Assembly (NCBI RefSeq): GCF_020252395.1
Contig: NZ_JADCDB010000007.1
Span: 43,620-107,619 of the forward strand
From: Aestuariivirga sp.
GTDB lineage: Bacteria > Pseudomonadota > Alphaproteobacteria > Rhizobiales > Aestuariivirgaceae
Direction: 5' to 3'
Length of the DNA stretch: 64,000 bases
Position 1 is the first letter of the stretch. Each line of letters begins with the position of its first letter. The notes below the pieces were generated by a model, which had not been told where the DNA came from, did not search any database, and saw only the letters and a program-made list of their open reading frames with translations. Both the position numbers and the translations under genes were made by a program. This document shows positions 47,592-57,137 of this stretch, piece by piece.

Positions 47592-47890
47592 CGCCACTGT
47601 AATTCCGCCGCAAAGCCGGTGAAACTGTCATCCGCCTGATTGACAACCGGGCGGCGGCGGACGGACACTTCCTCCACGCTTCACCCGATGCTTGCGGAGA
47701 GCCCCCGATGTTGGCGCCTGGCGATTTCCTGACGTCTTCTCCCGTTTCTCCAACGGGAGAAGACGGGACCCGTTGCGAAACGCAACGGGGAGATGAGGGG
47801 CCGCAGCCACACCGCCGGCGCCTGCGTCCCCTCACCTCCCCCAACTGCGTTGGGGCCCCTTCCTCTCCCGCCCTGCGGGAGAGGACACTG
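47592..47890. repeat. Tandem palindromic repeat block upstream of the macroglobulin gene
   Basis: Contains four hairpins in a row: GTCTTCTCCCGTT / AACGGGAGAAGAC (47734-47764), CCCGTTGCG / CGCAACGGG (47769-47789), CCCCAAC / GTTGGGG (47839-47855), and CCTCTCCCGC / GCGGGAGAGG (47862-47884). This is a composite repeat of the type dispersed in rhizobial genomes. The first 140 bases after ccoS hold nothing I recognise. Confidence 0.75.
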
Positions 47891-50800
47891 GTGCACAGCT
47901 TCAACACTCTCGTCCTCCTCCTCGCCGCCTTCTTCTCGTTCGTCCTCGCCGCCTCACCCTCTGAAGCCGCCAAGCCCTTCCCAGTGGACCAGTTCAACTG
48001 GTACCTGCAGGACTACGATAACGATTTGGCCAGGATTGCGAAGGATCTGAAGCGAACCCAACCCGAGATCCAGGCAGATCTCGCCGCTGCCCGCGCCGCC
48101 AACAATGCCCGCCTCGCCGCCGCCTCGATCGAGCAGTTGCTGACCAAGCAGCCCACCAACGGCACGCTGTGGCTCGACCTCGCGCAGCAACTCTCCGCCG
48201 CCACGCCGATTAATGATTCCGACGGCTACACCCTGCCCTCCAAGCTCATCGGCGCGGCCCTCAAGGCCTATTTGCTGGAAAGCGACCCGAAGCAGGAAGC
48301 CATCGCCCTCAACCTCGCGGCCCAAGGCTTCGCCAAGCGCGAGATGTGGCGCCCCGCACTCACTGCCTACAAGGAGAGCCTCAAGCTGCAGGAAGACCCC
48401 GCCATCCGCCAGGCCTTCGACCAGATGCGCGCCGACCATGGATTCCGCGTCTCGGACTACAAGGTCGACACCGATGCCGCACCGCCGCGGGCCTGCTTCG
48501 AAATGTCGGAGCCGGTGTCACGCACGGTGACAGATTTCACGTCCTACTTCACGCAGGATCCCGGCCCCGTCGCCGCCGTCACGGCGGAAGGAACACGGCT
48601 CTGTGTTGAAGGCCTGAAATATGGCGAGCGTTATTCCATCACCGCCCGCCAGGGCCTGCCCAACGCCACTGACGATACGCTGGCCAAGGACGTGACCTTC
48701 GATTTCTACGTGCGTGACCGCGCGCCGTCCGTGCGCTTCACCGGCAACGCCTATGTGCTGCCGCGCACCGGCCAGACCGGCATTCCGCTGATCTCGGTCA
48801 ACAGCACGCAAGCGAGCCTCAAGCTTTACCGCATCGGCGACCGCAACTTGATCGGCAGCGTGCTGGGCTATGACTTCCGCGGCCAGATCGCAGGCTATTC
48901 CGCCTCGCGGATCGCCCGCGAAAACGGCAGGCTCGTCTGGCAGGGCACACTCGAAACGCCCAGCCCCCAGAACCAGGACATCACCACCGCCATTCCGGTG
49001 GACGAGGCCATGGGCAAGCTCGAGCCCGGCCTCTATGTGATGGCGGCGTCCCCCGCGTCACGTTCGCCCGACGAATATGACAGCGTCGCCACCCAGTGGT
49101 TCGTCGTCTCCGACTTAGGTCTCGCCACCATGTCCGGCAAGGACGGGCTGCATGTCAGCCTCCGCTCGATCGCCACGGCAGACCCGATCGGCGGCGCGAA
49201 GGTCCGCCTCATCGCGCGCAACAACGAGGTGCTGGGCGAAGCGGCCTCCGATGTGTCGGGCAATGTGCTGTTCGATTCGGGGCTGATGAAGGGCGATGGC
49301 GGCCAGGCCCCCGCCCTCGTCGTGGCGCAGTCGGCGGACAACGACTATACCTTCCTCGACCTGCAGCAGCCCGCCTTCGACCTGACCGACCGCGGCGTCA
49401 CCGGCCGCGCGCCGTCCGCCGCGGTCGACGCCTTCGTCTATGCCGAGCGCGGCGTCTATCGCCGCGGCGAGACGGTGCATGCCACCGTGCTGCTGAGGGA
49501 CGACAAGGCCAATGCCATCGCCGGCCTCCCGCTCACCTTCGTGGTCGAGCGCCCGGATGGCGTCGCCTTCCTCACCCAGAAGCTTGACGACAAGGGGGCT
49601 GGCGGCTTCGCGAAAGATTTCGCGATCGCGCCAGGCGCGCAAGGCGGCACCTGGCGCATCAAGGCCTATACCGACCCGGCGGGCGACCCGGTGGGCGAGA
49701 CCTCCTTCCTCGTCGAGGACTACATCCCCGACCGCATCGCGTTCGACCTCGTGTCGAAGACGCCCAAGGTCAGGGACACGCTGAAGATGACGGTCGACGG
49801 CCGCTATCTCTTTGGCGCCCCCGGCGCGGGGCTGGAGCTCGAGGCCAGCTTGATCGTCAATGCCGACAAAACCCCCTTCCCAGACTGGAAAGCCTATAGC
49901 TTCGGCCTGATGGACGAGCGCCTCGACCCGATCCAGGTGACAGCAGCCGACCTGCCGCAAACCGACATCAACGGCCATGCCGGCATCGAGATCACGCTCC
50001 CTGAGCTTCCCGTCACCTCGCAGCCGCTGAAGGCCGACGTCTCGGTGCGCATGCGCGAGCCCGGCGGCCGCGCCGTCGAGCGCACCGCGAGCCTGCCCAT
50101 CGAAGCGAAACAGCCGATGATCGGCATCAGGCCGAACTTCGAAGATGGTGCGGCACCCGAAGGTCAGCCCGCCTCCTTCTCGCTCATCGCGGTGGACCCG
50201 GACGGCAAGCTGAAGCCCGTCAAGGGCGCCACCTGGACGCTGAAGCGCCTGGTGCGTGACTGGCAGTGGTTCAACACCGACGGCCAGTGGCAGTGGGAGG
50301 CCGTCACGCGCACCTCCAAGATCGCCAATGGCTCGCTGGACCTTGGCGGCGGCAAGCCCACCGCCTTCGCGCAGACCCTCTCCTGGGGCGAATACCGCCT
50401 CGAGATCGGTGCGCCGGGCATCACGCCCGCCTCCGTCGATTTCGCCTCGGGCTATTACTCCGGCAACACCTCCAAGGCCGATACGCCCGACACGCTGAAG
50501 GTGGCGCTCGACAAGTCGGATGTGAAGACCGGCGACACGATCAGCGTCAAGATTGACGCCCGCTATGCCGGCAAAGCCACAGTGCAGATCGTGGGCGAGA
50601 AGCTTCTGGCCACGCAGCAGGTCGATGTGCCCGAAGGCGGCGCCACGCTCACCTTCACCGTGGGTGACGGCTGGGGTACGGGCGCCTATGTGCTTGCGAG
50701 CCTCTATAAGCCGATGGACGTGAAGGCCAAGCGCATGCCGTCGCGCGCCATGGGGCTTGCCTGGTTCGGCATCGACCGCGCGGCGCGCACCCTCGATGTG

Positions 50801-53107
50801 GCGCTCGACACGCCGGAGCTGATGAAGCCGCGCAGCAAGCTCACCGTGCCCGTCAGGATCGGTAACCTCGCCGCCGGCGAGGAGGCCTTCATCACCGTGG
50901 CGGCGGTGGACGTCGGCATCCTCAACCTCACGCGTTATGACCCGCCGGCGCCGGACAACTTCTACTTTGACCAGAAGCAGCTCTCCGCCCAGCTGCGCGA
51001 CATCTATGGCATGCTCATCGACGGCATGCAGGGCGAGCGCGGCAAGCTGCGCTCGGGTGGCGATGGAGGGGCAGCCTTCAACGCGCCGCCGCCCGCCCAG
51101 AAGCCGCTGGCGCTCTATTCCGGCATCGTCAAGGTCGGCGATGACGGCACGGCCTCCATCGACTTCGACATTCCCGCCTTCAACGGCGCCATCCGGGTGA
51201 TGGCGGTGGCCTGGTCGAAAACCAAGGTCGGCCACGCCGCGAAGGATGTGATTGCGCGTGACCCGGTCGTCGTCTCGGGCACGCTGCCGCGCTTTCTGGC
51301 GGTGGGAGACTCCTCGCAACTGCGTTTCGACATCGTCAATGCCGAAGGCCCTGCGGGCGACTACACGCTCGGCGTCTCGATCGACGGCCCGGTGACGCCC
51401 GAAGCCAATACCGCGATCCAGAAGATCACGCTCGGCGCCGCTGGCTCGCGCACCACGGTTATCGTGCCGGTGAAGGGCGCGAGCTACGGCACGGCCAGCA
51501 TCGTGGCCACCTTGAAAGGCCCGGGCGACATATTGCTCGACCAGGAGTTCGCGCTCGGCGTCGAGCCGGCGAACCCGATGGTGACGCGGCGCACCACGAT
51601 GCTTCCTAAAGGCAGGGGCGGAACCTTCAAGCTCTCCAAAGACCTCCTCGCCGAGACGGTGCCCGGCACCGGCTCAGTTGCCCTTTCGATTAGTACGCTG
51701 CCGCAGATCGATGCCGCGGGCATCATAAAGCAGCTGGACATTTACCCTTACGGCTGCTCGGAGCAGACGGTGAGCCGTGCCCTGCCGCTGCTCTATTTGA
51801 GCGATCTGGGCGTCGATCCAAAGCAGCTCGACGCCGATCTCAACGACCGTATTCAGAAGGCCGTCACCCGCCTCGTTAACCGTCAGACGCAGTCGGGCGC
51901 CTTCGGCCTGTGGTCGGCCTATGAAAGCGACTCGAGCCTGTGGCTCACAGCCTATGTGACCGACTTCCTGCTGCGCGCCCGCGAAAAGGGCTATGTCATG
52001 CCGGAAGACGTGCTGGTCTCCAGCCTCGACTACCTCCGCAATACGGTCGGCAACGCGCCGGACATCGAGGACGGCGGCGGCCAGGACATGGCCTATGCAC
52101 TCTATGTGCTTGCGCGCGCCGGTCGCGCCCCGGTGGGTGACCTCAAGTACCTAGCGGACACCAAGATGGCCAATTTCGGCACGAGACTCGCCCAAGCGCA
52201 GATCGGCGCGGCTCTTGCGATACTTGGCGACCGGGATCGCGCCGATTCCGCCTTCACCACCGCCACGAGAAATCTCGCCATTGACATTGAGTCTACAAAC
52301 AATCCGGTATACCGCGCGGATTATGGCAGCGTGCTGCGCGATGCCTCGGCGACCCTAGCGCTCGCCACCGAATCGAAGGCAAAGCCCGAGGTCATCAAAA
52401 CCGCGATGTGGGTGATCAGGGTGGAGGGCGCCAGGACCAAGTATACCTCAACCCAGGAAATGGCATGGATGGCGCTCGCCGCCCGCGCTGTTTTGAAGGA
52501 GGACAAGACCATCCGCATCGACATCGACGGCGCGCCGCATGAGGGCGCCTTCAACCACGTCTATTATGCCGCTGCCCTTGCTAAGGATGTGGCCGTGACG
52601 AACATAGGGCCCAATCTGGTGCGCGCCGTCGTCGCCGTCTCCGGCTCGCCCCTCGTGCCGGAGCCCGCGGCCAGCAACGGCCTCTTGATCGAGCGCAAGT
52701 ATTTCACGCCCGATGGCCAGCCGGTGGACCCTGCAACCGTCAAGCAGAACACCCGCCTCGTCGCGGTACTGAGCGTGATGAAACAGCATGGCGTGGACGA
52801 GAACGGCAACTACCTGCTCGTCGACAAGCTGCCCGCCGGCTTCGAGATCGAGAACCCCACGCTCGTCTCCTCCGGCTCGACGGCAAGTTTCGCCTGGCTC
52901 TCGGACACCACCAACGCGTCCTACACAGAGTTCCGGGATGATCGTTTCGTGGCAAGCTTCACCAATTCCACCGCCAAGCTCGCCTATATGGTGCGCGCCG
53001 TTTCGCCCGGCGTTTACGTGCACCCGGGTGCGACGGTGGAGGACATGTACCGCCCCGAACTCAACGCCCGCACCGTTACCGGCAGCGTGACGGTGACGGC
53101 GCCCTGA
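47891..53107 (+). CDS. Alpha-2-macroglobulin family protein (YfhM-like)
   Basis: Large periplasmic protease-trapping protein, 1738 residues from the chosen start. It has a signal peptide (SFNTLVLLLAAFFSFVLAA, cleavage near EAA), many MG beta domains, and the thioester motif CSEQ at 1289-1292, which covalently links attacking proteases. Unlike E. coli YfhM there is no lipobox cysteine, so it should be soluble in the periplasm. The frame is open back to 47708 through the repeat block; GTG 47891 is preferred since it begins the signal peptide and has GGGAGAGGA upstream. The PBP1C gene follows after one base, the usual partner. Confidence 0.93.
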   Translation: MHSFNTLVLLLAAFFSFVLAASPSEAAKPFPVDQFNWYLQDYDNDLARIAKDLKRTQPEIQADLAAARAANNARLAAASIEQLLTKQPTNGTLWLDLAQQLSAATPINDSDGYTLPSKLIGAALKAYLLESDPKQEAIALNLAAQGFAKREMWRPALTAYKESLKLQEDPAIRQAFDQMRADHGFRVSDYKVDTDAAPPRACFEMSEPVSRTVTDFTSYFTQDPGPVAAVTAEGTRLCVEGLKYGERYSITARQGLPNATDDTLAKDVTFDFYVRDRAPSVRFTGNAYVLPRTGQTGIPLISVNSTQASLKLYRIGDRNLIGSVLGYDFRGQIAGYSASRIARENGRLVWQGTLETPSPQNQDITTAIPVDEAMGKLEPGLYVMAASPASRSPDEYDSVATQWFVVSDLGLATMSGKDGLHVSLRSIATADPIGGAKVRLIARNNEVLGEAASDVSGNVLFDSGLMKGDGGQAPALVVAQSADNDYTFLDLQQPAFDLTDRGVTGRAPSAAVDAFVYAERGVYRRGETVHATVLLRDDKANAIAGLPLTFVVERPDGVAFLTQKLDDKGAGGFAKDFAIAPGAQGGTWRIKAYTDPAGDPVGETSFLVEDYIPDRIAFDLVSKTPKVRDTLKMTVDGRYLFGAPGAGLELEASLIVNADKTPFPDWKAYSFGLMDERLDPIQVTAADLPQTDINGHAGIEITLPELPVTSQPLKADVSVRMREPGGRAVERTASLPIEAKQPMIGIRPNFEDGAAPEGQPASFSLIAVDPDGKLKPVKGATWTLKRLVRDWQWFNTDGQWQWEAVTRTSKIANGSLDLGGGKPTAFAQTLSWGEYRLEIGAPGITPASVDFASGYYSGNTSKADTPDTLKVALDKSDVKTGDTISVKIDARYAGKATVQIVGEKLLATQQVDVPEGGATLTFTVGDGWGTGAYVLASLYKPMDVKAKRMPSRAMGLAWFGIDRAARTLDVALDTPELMKPRSKLTVPVRIGNLAAGEEAFITVAAVDVGILNLTRYDPPAPDNFYFDQKQLSAQLRDIYGMLIDGMQGERGKLRSGGDGGAAFNAPPPAQKPLALYSGIVKVGDDGTASIDFDIPAFNGAIRVMAVAWSKTKVGHAAKDVIARDPVVVSGTLPRFLAVGDSSQLRFDIVNAEGPAGDYTLGVSIDGPVTPEANTAIQKITLGAAGSRTTVIVPVKGASYGTASIVATLKGPGDILLDQEFALGVEPANPMVTRRTTMLPKGRGGTFKLSKDLLAETVPGTGSVALSISTLPQIDAAGIIKQLDIYPYGCSEQTVSRALPLLYLSDLGVDPKQLDADLNDRIQKAVTRLVNRQTQSGAFGLWSAYESDSSLWLTAYVTDFLLRAREKGYVMPEDVLVSSLDYLRNTVGNAPDIEDGGGQDMAYALYVLARAGRAPVGDLKYLADTKMANFGTRLAQAQIGAALAILGDRDRADSAFTTATRNLAIDIESTNNPVYRADYGSVLRDASATLALATESKAKPEVIKTAMWVIRVEGARTKYTSTQEMAWMALAARAVLKEDKTIRIDIDGAPHEGAFNHVYYAAALAKDVAVTNIGPNLVRAVVAVSGSPLVPEPAASNGLLIERKYFTPDGQPVDPATVKQNTRLVAVLSVMKQHGVDENGNYLLVDKLPAGFEIENPTLVSSGSTASFAWLSDTTNASYTEFRDDRFVASFTNSTAKLAYMVRAVSPGVYVHPGATVEDMYRPELNARTVTGSVTVTAP

Positions 53108-53108
53108 C

Positions 53109-55202
53109 ATGAAGACGCCCCGCAGCAGATGGCCCTTGCGCCTCTATGCGGGGCTGCTTGCCGGCATCCTCGCGGTCAACGCCGCGGGCTTCACGGCAAG
53201 CGAGGTGCTGCGTCGCCTGGGGCCGGTGCCCCTCGGCAAGGGCATCACCTATTCGACGCTGGTGACGGACAAGGACGGCAAGCTGCTCCGCCCCTTCATC
53301 ACGAAGGATGGCTACTGGCGTCTGCCCGTCACGTCGAAGGATGTCGACCCGCGCTTCCTCGCGATGCTCATCGCCTATGAGGACAAGCGCTTCTACGCGC
53401 ATGCGGGCGTTGACCCTTGGGCCCTGCTTCGCGCGGCATGGCAGGCCGCAACGCATGGCCATGTCGTTTCCGGCGGATCGACGATCACCATGCAGGTGGC
53501 GCGCCTGCTCGAACCGCGCCCCGCGCGCAGCGTCTCTGACAAGCTCGCCGAAATGGTCCGTGCACTGCAGATCGAGCGCCTGCTGTCGAAGCAGCAGATC
53601 CTCGACCTTTACCTCGCACTCGCCCCCTATGGCGGCAACATCGAGGGCACGCGTGCGGCATCTCTCGCCTATTTCGGCAAGGAGCCGAAGCGGCTCTCTA
53701 CCGCCGAGTCGGCCCTGCTCGTGGCATTGCCGCAGGCACCCGAGACGCGCCGCCCCGACCGCTTCCCGAGGCAGGCCATCGCCGCGCGCAACCGCGTCAT
53801 CGCGCTCCTCAACGCGGCTGGCATCGTCAATGCCGATCAGGCGGAGGCCGCCGCATCGGAAGATGCGCCGAAAGGCCGCCTCGCCTTTCCCATGCTGGCA
53901 GCACACGTGGCCGAACACATCGCCAAATCCGCACCACCCGGCGCGGTGGCGGAAACCACCATTGCCCGCGATCTGCAGGCCTCGCTCGAAACCCTGGCAC
54001 GGGACCGCGCGCTGCTCATCGGCTCCGGTGTCGCCACCGCCATCCTCGTCGTCGACAACGAGACCGGCGAAGTCCGCGCCCATGTCGGCGGCACGGGCTA
54101 TTTCGATACGCTGCGCGCGGGTCAGATGGACCTTGCCAATGCGCTGCGCTCGCCGGGCTCCACCTTGAAGCCCTTCATCTATGGCCTCGCCTTCGAGGAT
54201 GGCCTCGTCCACCCCGAAACGCTCATCGACGACCGCGCGGTGCGTTACGGCGCCTATGCGCCGGAGAATTTCGACGATAGTTTCCACGGCACCGTCACGG
54301 TGCGCACCGCGCTGCAGCAGTCGCTCAATGTGCCCGCGCTGCAGGTCCTCAATGGCATCGGCGCCGACCGCCTCATGGCGCGCCTCACCAACGCGGGCGT
54401 GAAACTGGTGCTGCCGCAGAATGCCGGCCCCGGCCTCGCCGTGGGCCTCGGCGGTGCGGGCGTGCGCCTCACCGATCTGGCCGCCCTCTATGTGGCGCTG
54501 GCCCGCGGCGGCGAGCCGGTCCAACTCAGCTGGCAGCTGTCGGAAAAGCGCAATGCCAAGCCACTGCGCCGCCTGTTCGAGCCCAACGCCAGTTGGATGA
54601 TCGGCGACGTGCTTAAGGGCGCGCCCACGCCGCAGAATGCCTTGGGGGGCCAGATCGCCTTCAAGACCGGCACCTCTTATGGCTACCGTGATGCCTGGGC
54701 GGTGGGCTATGACGGCGCCAACACCATTGCCGTCTGGGCCGGCCGGCCGGATGGCGCGGCGGTGCCCGGCGTCATCGGCCGCATCGCCGCTGCCCCTATT
54801 CTGTTCGAGGCCTTCCAGCGCATCGGCGCATCACGTGTGCCGCTGGGCCCCGCGCCTCCGGGCACCGTCATCGCCACCACCAATCAGCTTCCTGCCAATC
54901 TGCAGCGCTTCCGCCCCAACGCCCTGCCGGAGGTCGCCACCGCCAGCCGCGATGCGCCGCCCACGATCGCCTTCCCACCCGATGGCGCGCGGATCGACCT
55001 CGATGGCGATCAAGCTCCCGCCGTCAGCCTCAAGGTCTATGGCGGAACGCCCCCCTTCACCTGGCTCGCCGACGGCATTCCCATTGCCCAGGGCGAATTC
55101 CGGCGCGATGCCTTCTGGGACCAGCCGCCAGATGGATTTGCCCGCTTGTCGGTGATCGACGCCAAAGGCAAAACAGCCTCGGCGCGCGTGCGCGTCGAAT
55201 GA
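53109..55202 (+). CDS. pbpC: Penicillin-binding protein 1C
   Basis: Bifunctional class A penicillin-binding protein. The 697-residue product has an N-terminal anchor (about 9-28), a glycosyltransferase domain with catalytic Glu91 (AYEDKRFYAHAG), GGSTITMQ and NIEGTRAASLAYFGK, a transpeptidase domain with STLK at 351-354 and KTG at 519-521, and a C-terminal BiPBP_C-type domain (about 600-697). It forms a two-gene unit with the macroglobulin; the pair is thought to defend and repair the wall after protease attack. Confidence 0.95.
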   Translation: MKTPRSRWPLRLYAGLLAGILAVNAAGFTASEVLRRLGPVPLGKGITYSTLVTDKDGKLLRPFITKDGYWRLPVTSKDVDPRFLAMLIAYEDKRFYAHAGVDPWALLRAAWQAATHGHVVSGGSTITMQVARLLEPRPARSVSDKLAEMVRALQIERLLSKQQILDLYLALAPYGGNIEGTRAASLAYFGKEPKRLSTAESALLVALPQAPETRRPDRFPRQAIAARNRVIALLNAAGIVNADQAEAAASEDAPKGRLAFPMLAAHVAEHIAKSAPPGAVAETTIARDLQASLETLARDRALLIGSGVATAILVVDNETGEVRAHVGGTGYFDTLRAGQMDLANALRSPGSTLKPFIYGLAFEDGLVHPETLIDDRAVRYGAYAPENFDDSFHGTVTVRTALQQSLNVPALQVLNGIGADRLMARLTNAGVKLVLPQNAGPGLAVGLGGAGVRLTDLAALYVALARGGEPVQLSWQLSEKRNAKPLRRLFEPNASWMIGDVLKGAPTPQNALGGQIAFKTGTSYGYRDAWAVGYDGANTIAVWAGRPDGAAVPGVIGRIAAAPILFEAFQRIGASRVPLGPAPPGTVIATTNQLPANLQRFRPNALPEVATASRDAPPTIAFPPDGARIDLDGDQAPAVSLKVYGGTPPFTWLADGIPIAQGEFRRDAFWDQPPDGFARLSVIDAKGKTASARVRVE

Positions 55203-55240
55203 CAAGAGCCGAGAGCAGTCATAGCGGGCCGGATCGCGTT

Positions 55241-55350
55241 TCCCTCCCCCTTGTGGGGAGGGATTAAGGGTGGGGGTCCCCGGGCTCTGATGTTCAAAAA
55301 TCTGGACTCGTGGGCCCCCCACCCCTGCCCCTCCCCACGAGGGGGAGGGG
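55241..55350. repeat. G/C-rich palindromic element, full copy
   Basis: A 110-bp element whose ends are inverted copies of a hairpin unit: CCCTCCCC / GGGGAGGG at 55242-55262 and CCCCTCCCC / GGGGAGGGG at 55329-55350. It lies just after pbpC. A half copy occurs at 58301-58322. Confidence 0.75.
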
Positions 55351-55419
55351 AATCCTATTCGTTTCACGTGCCGGCGCGATGCGCCAGTTGGGACGTTCAT
55401 TTGCGCGCCCACTCATGCT

Positions 55420-55534
55420 AGCGCATGTTCCGATCAGGTGGAATCACCTGATCGATAAGAACATGCGCCAGATCGATAGCTTGAGCATGATCTTATCGCA
55501 AAAGTCGGTTCCACTTTTGCGGATCATGCTCTAG
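55420..55534. repeat. 115-bp rhizobial-type repeat, copy A
   Basis: Nearly identical to 56771-56884. Made of nested hairpins (GCATGTTC..GAACATGC enclosing GATCAGGTG..CACCTGATC; CAAAAGTcGG..CCACTTTTG enclosed by GCATGAT..ATCATGC). It begins and ends at CTAG. Elements of this pattern are common in Rhizobiales. Confidence 0.85.
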
Positions 55535-55563
55535 GTCCAGAGAGACTGCAGTGAAGGATTGCC

Positions 55564-56772
55564 ATGCCCGACACCAACTGGACCACCCGCCCCTGGCACC
55601 GCGACTGGCTGAAGGCCCAGGCCAATGCCCTGTTCGATCTGTTCCAGCACAATTCGGTCAACCCGAAGGGCGGCTTCCACGATCTCGATGCGGCGGGCCT
55701 GCCCTTCGGCGCCGTGCGTCAGATACATTCAACGGCCCGCATGGTTCACTGCTTCGCCATCGCCGCCAGGCTCGGCCGGCCGGGGGCGGAGAGCATTGTC
55801 GATCACGGCATGCGGTTTCTGTGGGAAGGCCACCGCGACAACGTGCATGGCGGCTATTGCTGGTCGCTCGACGACGAGGGCTTCAGGGACGATTCGAAAC
55901 AGGCCTATGGCCATGCCTTCGTGCTGCTGGCCGCGGCGGACGCCAGCATGACCGGCCACCCGCTCGGCAAGGAGATGCTTGCCGACGTCACCGGCGTGCT
56001 GAACACCCGTTTCTGGGATGAACACTACGGTGCGGTGTCGGAGGAATATGCCCGCGACTGGGCGAAGATCTCCGATTACCGCGGCCAGAATTCCAACATG
56101 CACTTAACCGAGGCGCTGATGGCCGCCTTCGAGGCAACGCAGGATGCCGCCTATCTCGACAAGGCCAAGCGCATCGCCAGCCTCATCATCGGCACACACG
56201 CCGTCTCGCTTGACTATGTGGTGGCCGAGCATTTCGACGCGCAGTGGAAGATCGACAAGGGCTACAAGGGCTCCGACATGTTCCGCCCCGCCGGCACCAC
56301 GCCGGGCCACTGGCTCGAATGGTCACGCCTCATGGCCCAGCTCTGGGTGCTCGACGGCAGGAAGGAGGCCTGGCACATCGAGGCCGCGCAGAAGCTGTTC
56401 AAGAGCGCCGTCACCCGCGGCTGGGACACGGAAAAGGGCGGCTTCTTCTACACCCTCGACTTCGACAACCGGCCAGCGCTCACCCACAAGATCTGGTGGC
56501 CCGCCACCGAAGCGATCGGTGCTGCCGCGTTCCTCAGCCAGTTGAAGCCTGACCCGTTTCTCGAAGCGTGGTACCGCAAGGTCTGGGACTTCTCGGCCAC
56601 CTATTTCATCGACCCCGCCAATGGCGGCTGGTATGGCGAATTGGGCGGCGATCTGAATCCGATCGACAAGTTCTTCACCGGCAAGCCCGACATCTACCAC
56701 GCGCTCCAGGCCTGCCTGATCCCGCTGTTCCCGGCGACGGGCAGCCTGATGCATGCAGTCAGCAGCGCCTAG
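55564..56772 (+). CDS. AGE-family epimerase/isomerase
   Basis: A 402-residue (alpha/alpha)6-barrel sugar epimerase or isomerase, of the group including N-acylglucosamine 2-epimerase and mannose isomerase (YihS-like). Landmarks are RQIHSTARMVHCFA, the histidine in YGHAFVLLAAAD, NSNMHLTEALMAAFEAT, and IWWPATEAIGAAAF. No signal peptide. The gene is bracketed by the two 115-bp repeats, and its stop codon (56770-56772) uses the first bases of copy B. A C-terminal fragment of a paralogue is at 57893-58262. Substrate cannot be assigned. Confidence 0.9.
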   Translation: MPDTNWTTRPWHRDWLKAQANALFDLFQHNSVNPKGGFHDLDAAGLPFGAVRQIHSTARMVHCFAIAARLGRPGAESIVDHGMRFLWEGHRDNVHGGYCWSLDDEGFRDDSKQAYGHAFVLLAAADASMTGHPLGKEMLADVTGVLNTRFWDEHYGAVSEEYARDWAKISDYRGQNSNMHLTEALMAAFEATQDAAYLDKAKRIASLIIGTHAVSLDYVVAEHFDAQWKIDKGYKGSDMFRPAGTTPGHWLEWSRLMAQLWVLDGRKEAWHIEAAQKLFKSAVTRGWDTEKGGFFYTLDFDNRPALTHKIWWPATEAIGAAAFLSQLKPDPFLEAWYRKVWDFSATYFIDPANGGWYGELGGDLNPIDKFFTGKPDIYHALQACLIPLFPATGSLMHAVSSA

Positions 56773-56884
56773 CGCATGTTCCGATCAGGTGGACTCACCT
56801 GATCGACAAGAACATGCGCCAGATCAATAGCTTGAGCATGATTTTATCGCAAAAGTGGTTCCACTTTTGCGGATCATGCTTTAG
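56771..56884. repeat. 114-bp rhizobial-type repeat, copy B
   Basis: Same as 55420-55534 apart from a few substitutions and a one-base indel. Its left end supplies the stop codon of the epimerase gene; its right end abuts the transposase remnant. Confidence 0.85.
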
Positions 56885-57028
56885 ATGGCGCTCTATCGAA
56901 AGACGGGCAGCGTCAAGCTGGGCAAGACCGGCGGGCATGTTCCTCTCAACATCAGAGGTCCCATCGGGAGTGGATGTTGCAGCAGATCGAAGCGGGCGGC
57001 GACCTGACCCTTGAGGGCCTTGCAAATA
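56885..57028 (+). pseudogene. IS630-family transposase remnant (N-terminal part, frameshifted)
   Basis: The first frame reads LYRKTGSVKLGKTGGHVPLN-IRGP, and after a shift at about 56973 the next frame continues HREWMLQQIEAGGDLTLEGL. Joined, these match the helix-turn-helix region of IS630 transposases, where GPHREW is the usual join, so one C appears to be lost. The catalytic DDE part is absent. No terminal inverted repeats recognised. Confidence 0.75.
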
Positions 57029-57082
57029 AGCTCGATGGGCCTTGGATCGGGAATGTCAGATTTCCCTCACGACACTTCGAGC

Positions 57083-57111
57083 TTGCGGAGGGTGTTTCGA
57101 TGTGCTATTAA
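57083..57111 (+). promoter_or_regulatory. Sigma-70-like promoter of the low-GC cassette
   Basis: TTGCGG, 17-base spacer, TATTAA, ending 26 bases before the ATG at 57138, directly after the transposase remnant. Confidence 0.55.
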
Positions 57112-57137
57112 AAATTTTAACTTGCAAGGAGGCCAAA

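Larger units (their letters stand above)
55203..55563. other. Repeat-filled intergenic region between pbpC and the epimerase
   Basis: 361 bases without a gene. Nearly all of it is occupied by the G/C-rich palindrome at 55241-55350 and the 115-bp rhizobial-type repeat at 55420-55534. It marks the left border of the mosaic region. Confidence 0.75.
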
